DNA from: Symbiodinium natans
Taxonomy: Eukaryota > Sar > Dinophyceae > Suessiales > Symbiodiniaceae
Direction of reading: 5' to 3'
Length of the DNA stretch: 64,000 bases
Assembly (NCBI GenBank): GCA_905221605.1
Contig: CAJNDS010002535.1
Location: forward strand, 62,001 to 126,000
Below the pieces are notes generated by a model. That model was not told the DNA's origin, made no database searches, and saw only the letters and a program-made list of their open reading frames with translations. This document shows positions 46,901 to 58,900 of the stretch, piece by piece. The translations under genes and the position numbers were made by a program. Each line of letters begins with the position of its first letter. Position 1 is the stretch's first letter.

Positions 46901-49900
46901 CTTTCGGTCGGGGGAGGGGGGGGGGGTTCAGGATTTACTAGGACCAAGTTAGCAACGTCCGAAAGCTGGTTGGTGCTCTAAATCCTCAGCCATGATCACG
47001 GGAAGTATAAAGTAGAATGTAGCTATTTTGGGGTCCTGAATGTAACTGTAGAAATCTAAAACGACCAACGTGACCGGGTTGGTCTCCTTAAAAACATGTC
47101 CCCTTACAAGCCCAAAGAAGAAAGTCTAAAATAGCCCAAAAGCCAACCTAAGGGAATACTGTTTGTAATTACATATTCGGGGGCGTGCTTTCGGAACCCC
47201 CAAAGACTTCGTGTCCTCAGCCGCGCAATGACTGGATCCCAAAATCCATGTGACTCACGCGCAGGGGTGCATAGCTTTCAGGTCTTAGGGTTTACTAGTT
47301 CATGGTATTAAAAAAAAATGTCCATTCCTGCTTGGATTTAAGTATCCTTATGTAAAATTTTACCCAACTATGACACTGTTTTAGGATAAAACTGCAACCC
47401 TAAACCCTAAACCCTAAACCAGAGCTCTCTGCCTCTCCAATGCCTGAAGCCCGACTCCTGCAGCACCTGCCTGCAGCATCATGAGGTCGTCGAACCTGGA
47501 ACTCGGGGGCTTTAAGGGGTACAAAGAGGGTTTAGGGTTTAGGGTCTAGGGTTTAGGGTTTAGGGTTTACGGTTTTAGGGTTTAGGGTCTACAACGGACC
47601 CTTCGTCTTGTTCCCCTATGTAACCCCTGTCTTCCCTTATGTCACCCCCAAGGTCCCTTGGAAGAGTCCCTCCTTCAGTCCCTTGGGAGTTTCCAACAAA
47701 GATGTACCCAAAACCCTGAACACTCAAGCAACTTAGAGGGTCCAGAGTGCCTGGTTGGCCTTAAAACCCTTTGAAACAGATTTATATGCAGGTCCCTTAG
47801 AATATCTGGTGCCCGGAAGCCTACCTACTTGGAGGTTCATGTTCCTCATTAACCAATCATAACTGTACTTGTAGCCAGCTTATAAGCCCCTTAAGTGCCC
47901 TCATATGGTTACAAGTACTATTCTGAGTACAGTTATAAACCCCAAACCCTTTTGCAGCGAGCCTCGTGCGCCAGCAGCTCGGTTACAGGCACTCTGAGAG
48001 GCATTGCTTAAAGCAGCCCTAACAGAGCCTGCAAAACTCGGTGGGGGACTAACTGAAACATAACAATCCTGTCGTACTCAGCAAAAGCTCGTAAATGGAA
48101 ACTCCACAACTCAGAAATACACTGATGATACACCCAGTCTTCCATGTGAACCTCAAACCGCTGAACTCAAATTGCAGGTACTGTAGCCACAGAATGAGGA
48201 CTGACAAGACATCGCCTTCCCTGACAAAGCGTTGCATTCCCTCCTCTTCATGCAGCCAACCTAGGGTAACTGTAAGTGAGGACTCCATATACGCCCCAGG
48301 GGCCACGTGCAGCATGACCCCCAAGTGCCAATCCGTCTGCACTCGAAAGACATCCCGCCGCTGCGTCGGAGGGCTCGCATGCACGATGGGATGTTGCAAT
48401 TGGTACTGTAGAACGACCTGCTTGCTCATCTGAAACCATCTTTCTCGATCCGAAGCGACCACCTCTAAGTCACCCAATACTGCAGGGTCTACCCTGTTTG
48501 GAGATCTGCTGCAAGCCCCACCCCACTGAGTGCGACCACGGGCTGGGCACAGCAGCTTTGGTGCTGCACAAGCTAGTTGCTGACTGACGCGCGATGCTGT
48601 GCCCCGGCTGTCGAAGGAGATGCCCTAAATAATTCCACTTGCGCTGCGCCCAAGTACAACACCAGTCTTGTTGGGGTACGAGAGTCAACAGGACCAAAAC
48701 CACTCTCCTTCTGATTCTGTGCAAGTGCATGGCAGCCTCGTGCGAAAACCGATCTGGCAGATAGAGCCCTAATAAAAGCACCATCATGGCAACCTGCAAA
48801 ACTCGTATGCTATGCAAGTGTTTCTGTAGCGGCTCTAGTAGCAGACTCAGCCAGAACCACGTGCCACCCAGATAGCAATTTAGCATTCTCAGGCGCCCTG
48901 CGGATTGTGCCATCGACCCTTACGAACCGCTCTGGTCAACCCTTCATACGAGCTGTTGACTGCTGCATATATCGCCGGTACCATAAGGCCAGTGACATCC
49001 CGATGTGCATCAACATCAAAGTGTATGAGCGGCTTTTTGAGGTAACGGATGCTTCGACTCCACGTGAGCTGGGGGATTACTGACGAGGCTACAAAATCCC
49101 AGGACTTCCCTGCGCGAAGGACACTGGGGTGTGACATCAGGGCAGTCTTTCTCAAGTTTAGTTTAAGACCAAGTCGCCCAAGGGCCTGGCACAGATCACC
49201 CACGCAGCGCTCACACTGAGCCCAGTCAACAAAATTAAAGATCATGTCGTCTACATAAGCCCATCCGTAGGAATCGTGCCAACAAGGCTCACCCCTCTCG
49301 CTCCACTGACGCTGAAGCTCACACATTGTATGGCCGAAGACATAGCTGAACAGTAGGGCTGAATGCGAACCACCCTGTTGAACTCCGCATGTCTGTTGCT
49401 GGAAACTTTAGATCAGGACCAATCAGGAGTTGGAGCAGCCTGCGCGCCTCTGTGCTCAATTCATCAGGACTGTGCTCTTGCACAAATGCTGCCACACTTG
49501 CCTGTGAAATGCTGTCGAACGCCGCTTCCACGTCGCAGCTGATCCATATGCCATACTTGTGCCCTCTGCTCTCTTTCAGAACACGATTGTGGGCGCACAT
49601 GAGTGCATCTACAACCTGGGAACCCAAAACGCCCCCCAATTGCAGTCCCGGCCTCGGCCAATGCTGTTGTAATCTCGTAACTAAGAGCCAGGCAAAAATC
49701 TTGTGGATGGATTCTAATAAATTGATTGGACGAAGGTCTTTGCATTCCAATATCTGATGTTGCTTGGGCAGAAGGCACACGTATGCATGAAAAAGGTCCG
49801 CGGGCAAGGACTCACAGCCGAGCAGATTGTTCAGGTGCGAGACAATCATTTGCTGTCCCGCATCCAGTTCCCACACTGCAAGTAAAAACTCGTTGCTGAT

Positions 49901-52900
49901 ACCCGTAATTGCAGTAAATTTACCACTCTTGAGGCGAGCCATTGCCTTACCGACCTCAGCAAAGTCAAAGGGAACTGGCGGGCGTTTGCTCCCCTTCTCA
50001 GAAAGGCGGTCCAGGGCTTGTTTCAAGTCCCCTTGTTCCTCTTGAGAGGGCTGCTTGCCAAAAAGCTCGGAGTAGTGCTGCTTGACAGTCGCTATGCTCG
50101 CTTGCACCCACCCACACTTTGCGACGAAACCTTCGGTATCAGCCCCATGAACTACGCCACGCTGTCTTAGATACCTTATTGCACCAGCATCACCCCGCGA
50201 GCTTCGATCATGAAGATCCTGCAACCACCGTAGCAGAGCTTCATGCCTAGTAGCAATAACCAGCCGTGTCAGACGAGCACGTTCTTGCAGGTCCGTGGCC
50301 AGTCTTCGCTGTTGACAAAGTTGCTTAACTCCAGGGGGGTCTTTGTACTTAAGGCTGGGGGCGGAAAACGAAAACTCGTCTGACAACTGCTTTAGGGATT
50401 CCCATTGCTGCTGTGTGTTCAGCTCCACAAAGGCAAGCGCCGACACAGGTACACTGGCGTGTAAAGCAGCTCTGCGCACACTCTGTCTCCTACACTTGTA
50501 TTGCCTGTATCGACGTCTCCGCCTGCGCTGGCCAGACTGTGCAGGATCCTTGAGAGCGAGTTCCAGCAATAGACAATCATGGTCGCTACCAATAGCTGTG
50601 TGGGAGAAGGGAATTGTAGAGCATTTGGCCGCTGCGTCATCTGTGACTATCTGAGAGAGCAAATATGAGTTACCCATGAAGTAGTCGAGTTCAGTTTCGG
50701 AACTCCTCCCAAAGCGAGTAGCTTGGAGACTTCGAAAGACGCGGCCACACATTGAAGTGATTGTTTGGCTGAGCTGAATGCCTCGGGCACTTGTCGCCTC
50801 TGCATTGAAATCACTCATGATCACGAAAGGATCACCTCATGGACCTCCCTAAGGGAGCTCTGGAAGTCCTCATCCGAATTATCACCATGAGGAAGATGGC
50901 AGCCAACCACGACTAAATGCCTCATCGAGTATGCACAAACCATCTCAACACCCAAAAGTCTGTCTCCTTTCCAGCAATGAACAACATGGTCAATGCAGTC
51001 CCTGCCAACAAGCATCATTTGACTTAGGTGCGACGAGAGTTGTGTACACGCAAAGACAACGTAATCATGGATCTCGCTGCACTCGTGTAATGTCACCTGT
51101 ACAAGTCCTTCCCCGTAGTCGTGCACTATCGGAAGGGCAGCAACACCACCCACTTCCTGCAGAGCCACAACATCAAGACATTCGCCCATTTCTTCATGCC
51201 AGGTCATAAAGTCCCGAAGAGTTTTGCCCCGTAGGTTCCAACTAGCAAAGGTTATAAATTCAGGTTTACCGAGTCCAGGATCTTGGTGTCAGGGCTCGGC
51301 GCGCAGCATGGCTTCGACATCGGCATTGGATTTCTCACACTTAGAGGCCAGCAGCGTGAGATTGAAATAAAACTCGGACCTTTCATTGTACCCATCGACG
51401 AAAGTCTTCGTGAAGATCTGGTCACCCTCCCTTGCAAGGAGGTGTGGCTTGGTCGCCGCAGCAACTCTCCCTCTCTGCCTTACCAGACCAATTGCCTTCC
51501 CCAATCCAACTCGAGGTGGCTTCCCTCAGCATCGAAAGTCAGTCCACTAACCCTCTCAACGGATTCTTGGCATAACAAACCACCAGTACTGGTCCGAATC
51601 TTGTTACTGTAAGCCTGCTGAATAGCATAGAAACGCTCGTGGGCTTGTTCATGCGGTTGTTGGGTCAAGACTTTGTTGGCGGTCCTTGACCTTCTTCCAT
51701 ACACAAAAGTGCGAACCACCTGCTGCCGTATTGCCTGCTCTCACTGGCTTATGCACTGCGCAACTTCCTTCGCTATGACTGACCTTGGTGTGTCTGTTTC
51801 CCATCCACCCGCTATGATTTTGCAGAAGTCCGTGTCCTGGAAGGACGTGGGAGAGGGGGAGCCGCTAGCACTGTCCACGCGAGAATCGCCTCCTGAAACT
51901 GCGCCTTTCTGTGCATACCGACCCCACGGATCTGTCGAAGATATAGCAGGCAAAGGTGAGGTTGTGGGAACTCGAACCCCCGAAGGTGCTGCAGGTCGCT
52001 GCCAGGAATCCTCATTACCTGTTGGCCATTTGTCCTCTCTCGGCGGTGGCACTGCCCTGAAGCTGGGGCTGATGGGCTTCAGGTTGTTGCTGATGGTAGT
52101 CTCCAGGTCATCAAGCCGCTTGCTTATTGACTGCATATCTTGTTTTCGCTCGTTGGACTCGATTGCTATCTCTCCCTGCAAAGTGTTGACCCTCTCGTTG
52201 ATATGGCCAAGTTGAGTGGCTAGCTGATTGGTTATTGCAGAGGAAACATTAGTAACCAGCGAATCCTTCAAGCTCTGAACCCAAGGTGGTTCCTCGCTCG
52301 TTTTGGACAGCTCTCTGCCCCGCTTTCTCCTCGGTGCTGCGTCGTCATCAGCCATCTCAGCCCCTGAACCCAGCTCATCATCTGAAGCAGACCCGGTACC
52401 ATCCATGAGCCCTCTACGAGCTCTCCTTGCCTTAACAGGCGAAAGCCTTGAGCCGTAGCCATTTAAACCCCAAACCCTAAACCCTAAACCCCAAAAACCC
52501 TAAATCCCAAACCCTAAACCCTAAACCCTAAATCCTAAACCCCAAAACCCAACGTGCCGCCGAGCTGCAAGGAGAAGGCGTAGCTGGTCGGGGAGTGGAT
52601 GGTGGCCACGATCGTGTAGCCTGGCCATTTACTGGTTTAGGGTTTAGGGTTTGGGGTTTAGGGCTTTTAAGCCCTTTTGAACCCTCGGAAGAAATGGGGC
52701 TTTATGGGGTTTAGGGCTCTTAGTAGGGAATGAGGGAATGAGCACCTCAAAAATCCCTTGCAGGGAAAATATAGGGCCCTCATGCCCTCATTCCCGACGA
52801 AGAACCCGGAGGTTGAGGGTTTAGGGTTTAGGGTTTAGGGTTTGGGGGTTATCCCCTCTCACACGTGAGCGCCAGGCAGCTGTTCACAGTGCGCACCTAC

Positions 52901-55900
52901 ACACGGTGTGCATTCGCTAAACCCTAAACCCTAAACCCTAAACCCTAAACCCTAATGTATTCAAAAATCCCTCTTGGCTTTCTTCGTTTGCCTGCCGGGA
53001 ATTAGGGAAATCGACGTTCACACTCGCAGGAAGCAGGCACGGGCTATCAGACCCTCAACCCTAAACCCTAAACCCTCAACCCTAAACATCCTTAACCCCC
53101 AAACCCTTGTGTTTCTTGTTTTTGCACCAGGGCCTCAAGTGCCTCTGAACCCTAAACCCTAAACCCTAAACCCTAAACCCTAAACCCTAAACCCCAAACC
53201 CTAATCCCTAAAGCCCTGCGGCGCATCTCAACCTCACGTGAGCTTGGACACGCAGACTTCTGGACACTAAGCAGAAGAATCACTTTCTAGGGTGCAGGTT
53301 GGGATGTTCTCCCTGAAACTGACAGTCCGTACTAGGGGGTTATATAGTAGGGGGTACTATACTCCAAGTTTGAAGCCAGGCCCGGTTCAGAGCCTACACA
53401 CACACACACCCTACCAACGAAGTCCGAGCCGGAGAGCTTCCCGATTAAGGACTGTTCGTGTCAGGGGGAACATCCCAAGGTACGGGGCTTGTAGGGTTAG
53501 AGGGTGCTGGGGCTCTAGGAGTTCGCGGTTTATAGGGCTCTAGGGCTTGCAGGGTTTAGGGTTTAGGGTTCGGAGGGTAAAAGGGTTGGAGCTCTTTCTT
53601 AGGTTTAGGGCCGGACCCACGCATGGCTCCCACTCTGCCAAAGATGAGAATATTAGAAAAAAAGCTCGAGAAAACACTCTGAAACCCTAAATCCTACAAA
53701 CCCTAAACCCTAAACCCTAAACCCTAAACCCTAAACCATGAGCCTGCTGCCTTTCAACCTCGGGAAGGCCAAACTCCTTCAAAGCCACCTCCTTGATCGA
53801 TCTCTCAAGACGGTTTCCGGATTAGGGCGACCCTTAAAGAACCCCCCCCCTCAAAAGATGATCATAATAAAGAGGAGGAAGCAAGAAAAAACAAGTCTTT
53901 TTGTATGTGTAGGTTTTGATTAGGAGATTTAGGGTTTGGGGTTTAGGGTTTAGGGTTAACAGGCCTTGGGTTAGCGCGGTGGCGGGCAAGAGGACTTCGG
54001 CACGAAGCCCGCCGATACCCTAAACCCTGAACTACTATTCTCTTCAGAACCTCCCCTGAAAAAACAAGAAAGAAGATTAGCCCTTACAAGCGCAAGGTAG
54101 GGATTCTTATGTGTCAGCTTTTTGGAGTATGGGGTTTAGGGTTTAGGGTTCTTAAGCAAGTAGTAGTACATCCCCTAAACCCTAAAACCTACAGTAAACC
54201 TAAACCCTTGTTTGCATCCGGGCTTGGGGAGTCGGCCGGGAACAGGAAACCCTAAACCCTAAACCCTAAACCCTAAACCCTAAACCCTAAACCCTAAACC
54301 CTCCAGGGGCTTCCTCGCCATCCCCAAGCGCGCCTTCCTTCCCCAGCTCTTTGAGGATGGAGCCTCGGGAAGTCGGTGAGGTGGGTTTAGGGTTTAGGGT
54401 TTAGGGTTTAGGGTTTAGGGTTTAGGGTTTAGGGTTTAGGGTTTAGGGTTTGGGGTTTGCCGGCGTTACGATGGTTTGGAGCTTAGGGATTTTGGGGTTT
54501 AGGGTTGGGGATTTCAGCTTTTGGGGCTTAATTGGGGGGGAGGGAGCTTGGGTTTTAGGGTTTGGGACGTTTAGGCTTTAGGGTTAGGTGCTAGGGACTG
54601 GGATGCTTCAGTCTTAGGCTTTAGGGCTTTACGACGGCTTGGTTTACGGGTTGGTGTTTGGGACTTCGTACACTGGCACAAGTGAACACATGCATGTGAT
54701 GAAAGGTTTATGGCTGTGTGTCTCAACGCGCATCTGACACCTGGGCAGCCCCAAGCAGGGTAACAAGTATCGGCAAGCCACAGCAAGCGAATCTTAGCGA
54801 CCGGAAGAATACTGGTTCATGGTTGGGGTAGTAGTAAAAATTGAAAATTTCTAGTCCTTAGTTACCTCACTATGACAAAGAATGACACCAAACACTGCCG
54901 ACAAGTCTTCACGGGTAGTTCTTGTTGGGTATTGCTCTGTAAAGCGTCTCATCAGACTCTGAGAAGGGCTGTGCACTCGAAACTGTGCTAGACATCCTCC
55001 TGTCTGAAACCCAATGCCTCGACCGTGTTGGGAGTACCGAAATTTTTGGCTTTTAGGGATTTCGCGATCCCTCCTCAAGACAACAAGGGTTTCAGGGATT
55101 CTGGCTTTTTAGGGATTTAGGGGTCCTCGGGGTCTGAGAGAGAGGGCTTCTCGGGCTGTAGAGTTTCAGGGTTTTAAAGGGACGTAGGGTCTGGGGGATT
55201 CAGGCATTCTTGGTAGCCCAGGTACCATATTACAATAAGGGCACCTTTTTTGAGAGGGAAGCCTGTAGGGCTTTAGGGTTGTAAAAAAGAATCGTTGCTT
55301 CTTGGTAGGGTATTCAGGGTGGCGGTTCCCCGGCAAATCCATCTATCGGTTGCATAGGGTTCAGGGTTCAGGTTTAAGGTTTAGGGTTTAGGGTTTAGGG
55401 CTGCAGGGGTTGTAGAAACCTGTTGTCAGACCCTCGGGCTTGAGGTCTCCGGGATATCCTAAACCCTAAACCCCTTTTTAATAGACCCTAAAGCCCTAAA
55501 TACCAGGACCCTTCAGTGCACTCTAAGTCGTAAAATCCGGATTTCCTGCCTTAAGCCCTCGAAACCCTACCAACCCGAAACAAAAAACCCAACAGAAAAC
55601 CTTTGAATCCTAAACCTTAAAATCCCAGAAACCTACACCAGGCTTAGGGAATATGGGAGCCCGGCTGGGCGCAAGCGCCTGAGATTTCTTGCTTGCGGCC
55701 CTACATCCCTAAACCCTAAAAACCCTAAATCCCGAAATCACAAAACCCTAAACCCTAACTCCCTGAGCCCTAGAAGCCCGAAATCCCTAAGCCCCTTAGA
55801 GCTCTATATCCCAAATGTTCTCACCCTACACCCTAAGCCCTCAACCCTGAACCCTAAACCCTAAACCCTAAACCCTAAACCCTAAACCCTAAACCCCAAA

Positions 55901-58900
55901 CCCTAAACCCTAAACCCTAAACAAACAGCTGAGGGCGGGGCAAACCTCGTTCGCCATCTTCGAGTCAAGGCCGGACGTGGGCTCGTCCAGGAAGACGACC
56001 AGAGGCTGCGGGCCCCCCAGGGGTTTAGGGTTTGGGGTTTGGGGTTTGGGGTTTGGGGTTTGGGGTTTAGGGTTTAGGGTTTAGGGTTTAGGTTGTATTT
56101 GTATGATTTTTTTTGTTTTTTTTGGCGGGGGGGGGGGGGGTACTGGAAGCTCTTTGACTTAGTCTAATTAGTTGGAAAACCCAATGGAAAATCCCCAACG
56201 CCCACCTTACTAACCGTACTTGCCAAGTCAAAAAGGGCTTCCAAGCAAGGTTTAGAGTGTTGGAGGGGGGGAGGTTAAGGGTTTGGGGTTTGGGGTTTAC
56301 TCGGTGCTGTCTCTGGAATTCGATCAACTGGGTTTAGGGTTGAGGGTTGAGGGTTGAGGGTTTAGGGGGTCTTTTTGGCCACCTGCGAAGCTACTACTCG
56401 GACGCACCGCAAGGGACACGCTGGTGGCACAGCTCAACATCCGGCGCCACAAAGGTTGAGTAGCTAAGGGTTTAGGGTTTAGGGTTTAGGGTTTAGGGTT
56501 TAGGGTTTAGGGTTTAGGGTTTAGGCTTTTTGGGAATTTTGCTTTTGGGTTGAGATCCCGAAGGCCCTAAGGGAACTGAAGGGCGTCCTTGAGGGTTGTA
56601 CATTGTACTGCACGGTTAGGGGTTCGCCTTCTCAGCTCGAGGCTTCAGGTTCCCAGGTATCATCTCATCTCCAATTCAAAGCCTGCAAAATCCCAATGCT
56701 TCTGACCCGAAAAGGGCTGTTCTTGAATTGCAGGGGCCAGGGCTTGAGGGAAAGTAAGCGCGGGGCTATGCAGGGCCAAGGGCGAGCCTCTGAGCTACCG
56801 GTGTTCAAGGGCTTGCCTTTTCGTGCCCTTACATGAGAGTGAGGGCTTTTCAGTTCCGTTGCCTGCGAAACCCTAAACCCTTAGCCCGAAACCCTAAACC
56901 CTAAACATCCCTAAACCCTAAAAAGGCCCTGCACATCATGCGCCCATGGCCGGCAGACCTGCGAGATCAGTGCCAAGGCTACGTTCACGCGCTTGGCCTG
57001 TCCGCCGGAGATTCCTTGCCAGATCGGGGTGTAGGGTTTAGGGTTTAGGGTTTAGGGAAGGTTCCTCACTTCCCCGTAGATACAGGAAGAGTTGTGACTA
57101 GTTCTGTGGTTGGGATAGCATTAAAAGTTCAAATTTCTCTTCCTTATTCAGTTTAAGTACCCTGAAGAGTGTAAAATGTCTCCCCCCCAACTATGACAAA
57201 GATGAGGGCCTCAAGTTCGGTGATCAGAATCATAGTTCGTGTAGTACGCAATGGTTGCTTCTCTGTAAAGGTGATGAACGGAAGCTGCTGTTAGCTCAAG
57301 AATCGGGTGCAGGGTCACGAAGTGCAGTCTATGGCCCAACATGGAACATGGGGGAAGTGCACGTGCCCAAAGATGAGTACTCCAAGTTTGCTTGCACGTC
57401 ATGCCGCCCGAATCTTGCAACCATTAAGTCAGGCCTGGATACATTTCAGGAAAGCCGCGAACCGAACCGCAAACCTGAACCGAACCGCCAGGAACCCCAG
57501 CCCCACCGGCCCCGGGGCTGGAGGGGCCGGAGGGGCTGGGGGACCCCCGAACCGAACCGAACCGCAAGCCGCAGCGACCCGCATGAACCGGAATCGTTCC
57601 AGAGTATGTTCCCGGAAACCGAAACGAACCTACACGAACCGAGGCCTTATTGACATTTGGGTATTTCCGAAAATAGGGGGTACCCCTTTTATACCCCAAA
57701 TAGAATAGATTCCCCTTAAACGGACCCCCAAAAGGGTACCCCTATTGGAAACCCCCAATTTACAACGCAAGACCGCGTCTGAGCGCACACACAGCTACAA
57801 GAAGCCCGAGGAGTCCTGTATCCAAGCGATGTACGAGATCCCTGCTTGTGTGACGCAGAGATCTGCCGACCCTAAATGCCCTAAACCCTAAACCCTAAAC
57901 CCTAAACCCTAAACCCTAAACCCTAAACCCTAAACCCTAAACCCTAAACCCCCGGCCTCGTCTCAGCACGTTGCCGATGATGGTGTTGCGGCACTTCTCC
58001 AGGCGAAGCTGGCTGATAACAGTATCCACCTCAGTATGCTTCCATGGGCTTTCCTTTGGGACGGTTTAGGGTTTAGGGTTCAGGGTTTAGGGTTGGGATG
58101 TTCCCCCTTATACTAACGGACTTTAATAGGGGCTGCTAGAATCCCTGATAAGGACTGTTAGTATAAGGGAGAACATCCCAAGCTTCCTAAACCCTCGAAA
58201 CCCTAAACCCTAAACCCTGAACCCTAAACCCAAAACCCTCCTCTTCAACAAACTGGGCCCCAGTACCTCTTAAAAACGAAAGGCCCCGACTGGCTCCAAG
58301 TGCCTCAGAAGCACAGAAACGATATGATCTATTTAAATGTGTCTACATAAGAATACACAATTAAACATCTACATATATATATATATGTAAATACATATGT
58401 ATGTATGTAGGGCTATAGGTTTTACAGGATATTGGGGGTAGAAGGGGTTTAGAGGGTTTAGAGTAACCTTAAGTCCCTAAGGCCTAGACCCTAAGCCCGA
58501 AACCCCACATCAATCAAGCCCACGACGCCCGGCCCTAGAAGCTTTATAAGCTGAACGTAGCACTACGTCTTCAGAATACAACATATACTATACTTGACTA
58601 GTACAACAAACAATAATACGAATAATACGATTCAATAACATCTTAATTGCATAGCATGTTAAAATGAAAATGAAATCATACCTTGACAATGTGACACTAG
58701 GTTTGTCTGAGAATGTGAGAGTGGTCATATCATATCGGTAATCGAATACTCGAGAATGTGATAACATGAGAATCAAAATCACGTGCCAAGTCAAAAGCTG
58801 CCGACTCAGTGGCACAAGGGACGCTGCAACCAAAGATGCGGCATTCCTACTCATCACCACCCCCACCACCCCTCTCCCCCCCCCTCCCGGAACATCACAA

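Larger units (their letters stand above)
47950..52462 (-). mobile_element. Decayed LINE (non-LTR) retrotransposon inside an ABCG intron
   Basis: About 4.5 kb, same strand as the host gene, between the H-loop and FDDLMMLQ exons. It has an ORF1-like coiled-coil protein, then AP-endonuclease and reverse transcriptase. In-frame stops and several frameshifts show it is dead. No LTRs. The 5' end (AAATGGCTACGGCTCAAG) abuts a CCCTAAA array and the 3' end (TGCAAAAGGGTTTGGGG, minus strand) runs into telomere-type repeat. A MITE A copy is cut off at its 3' side. The insertion therefore sits within or next to telomere-like DNA. Confidence 0.9.

Noticed and set aside
48095-48433. Plus-strand frames across the LINE (48.1, 49.4, 50.3, 51.3 and 51.7 kb)
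   Set aside because: Antisense shadows of reverse transcriptase and ORF1 coding sequence.
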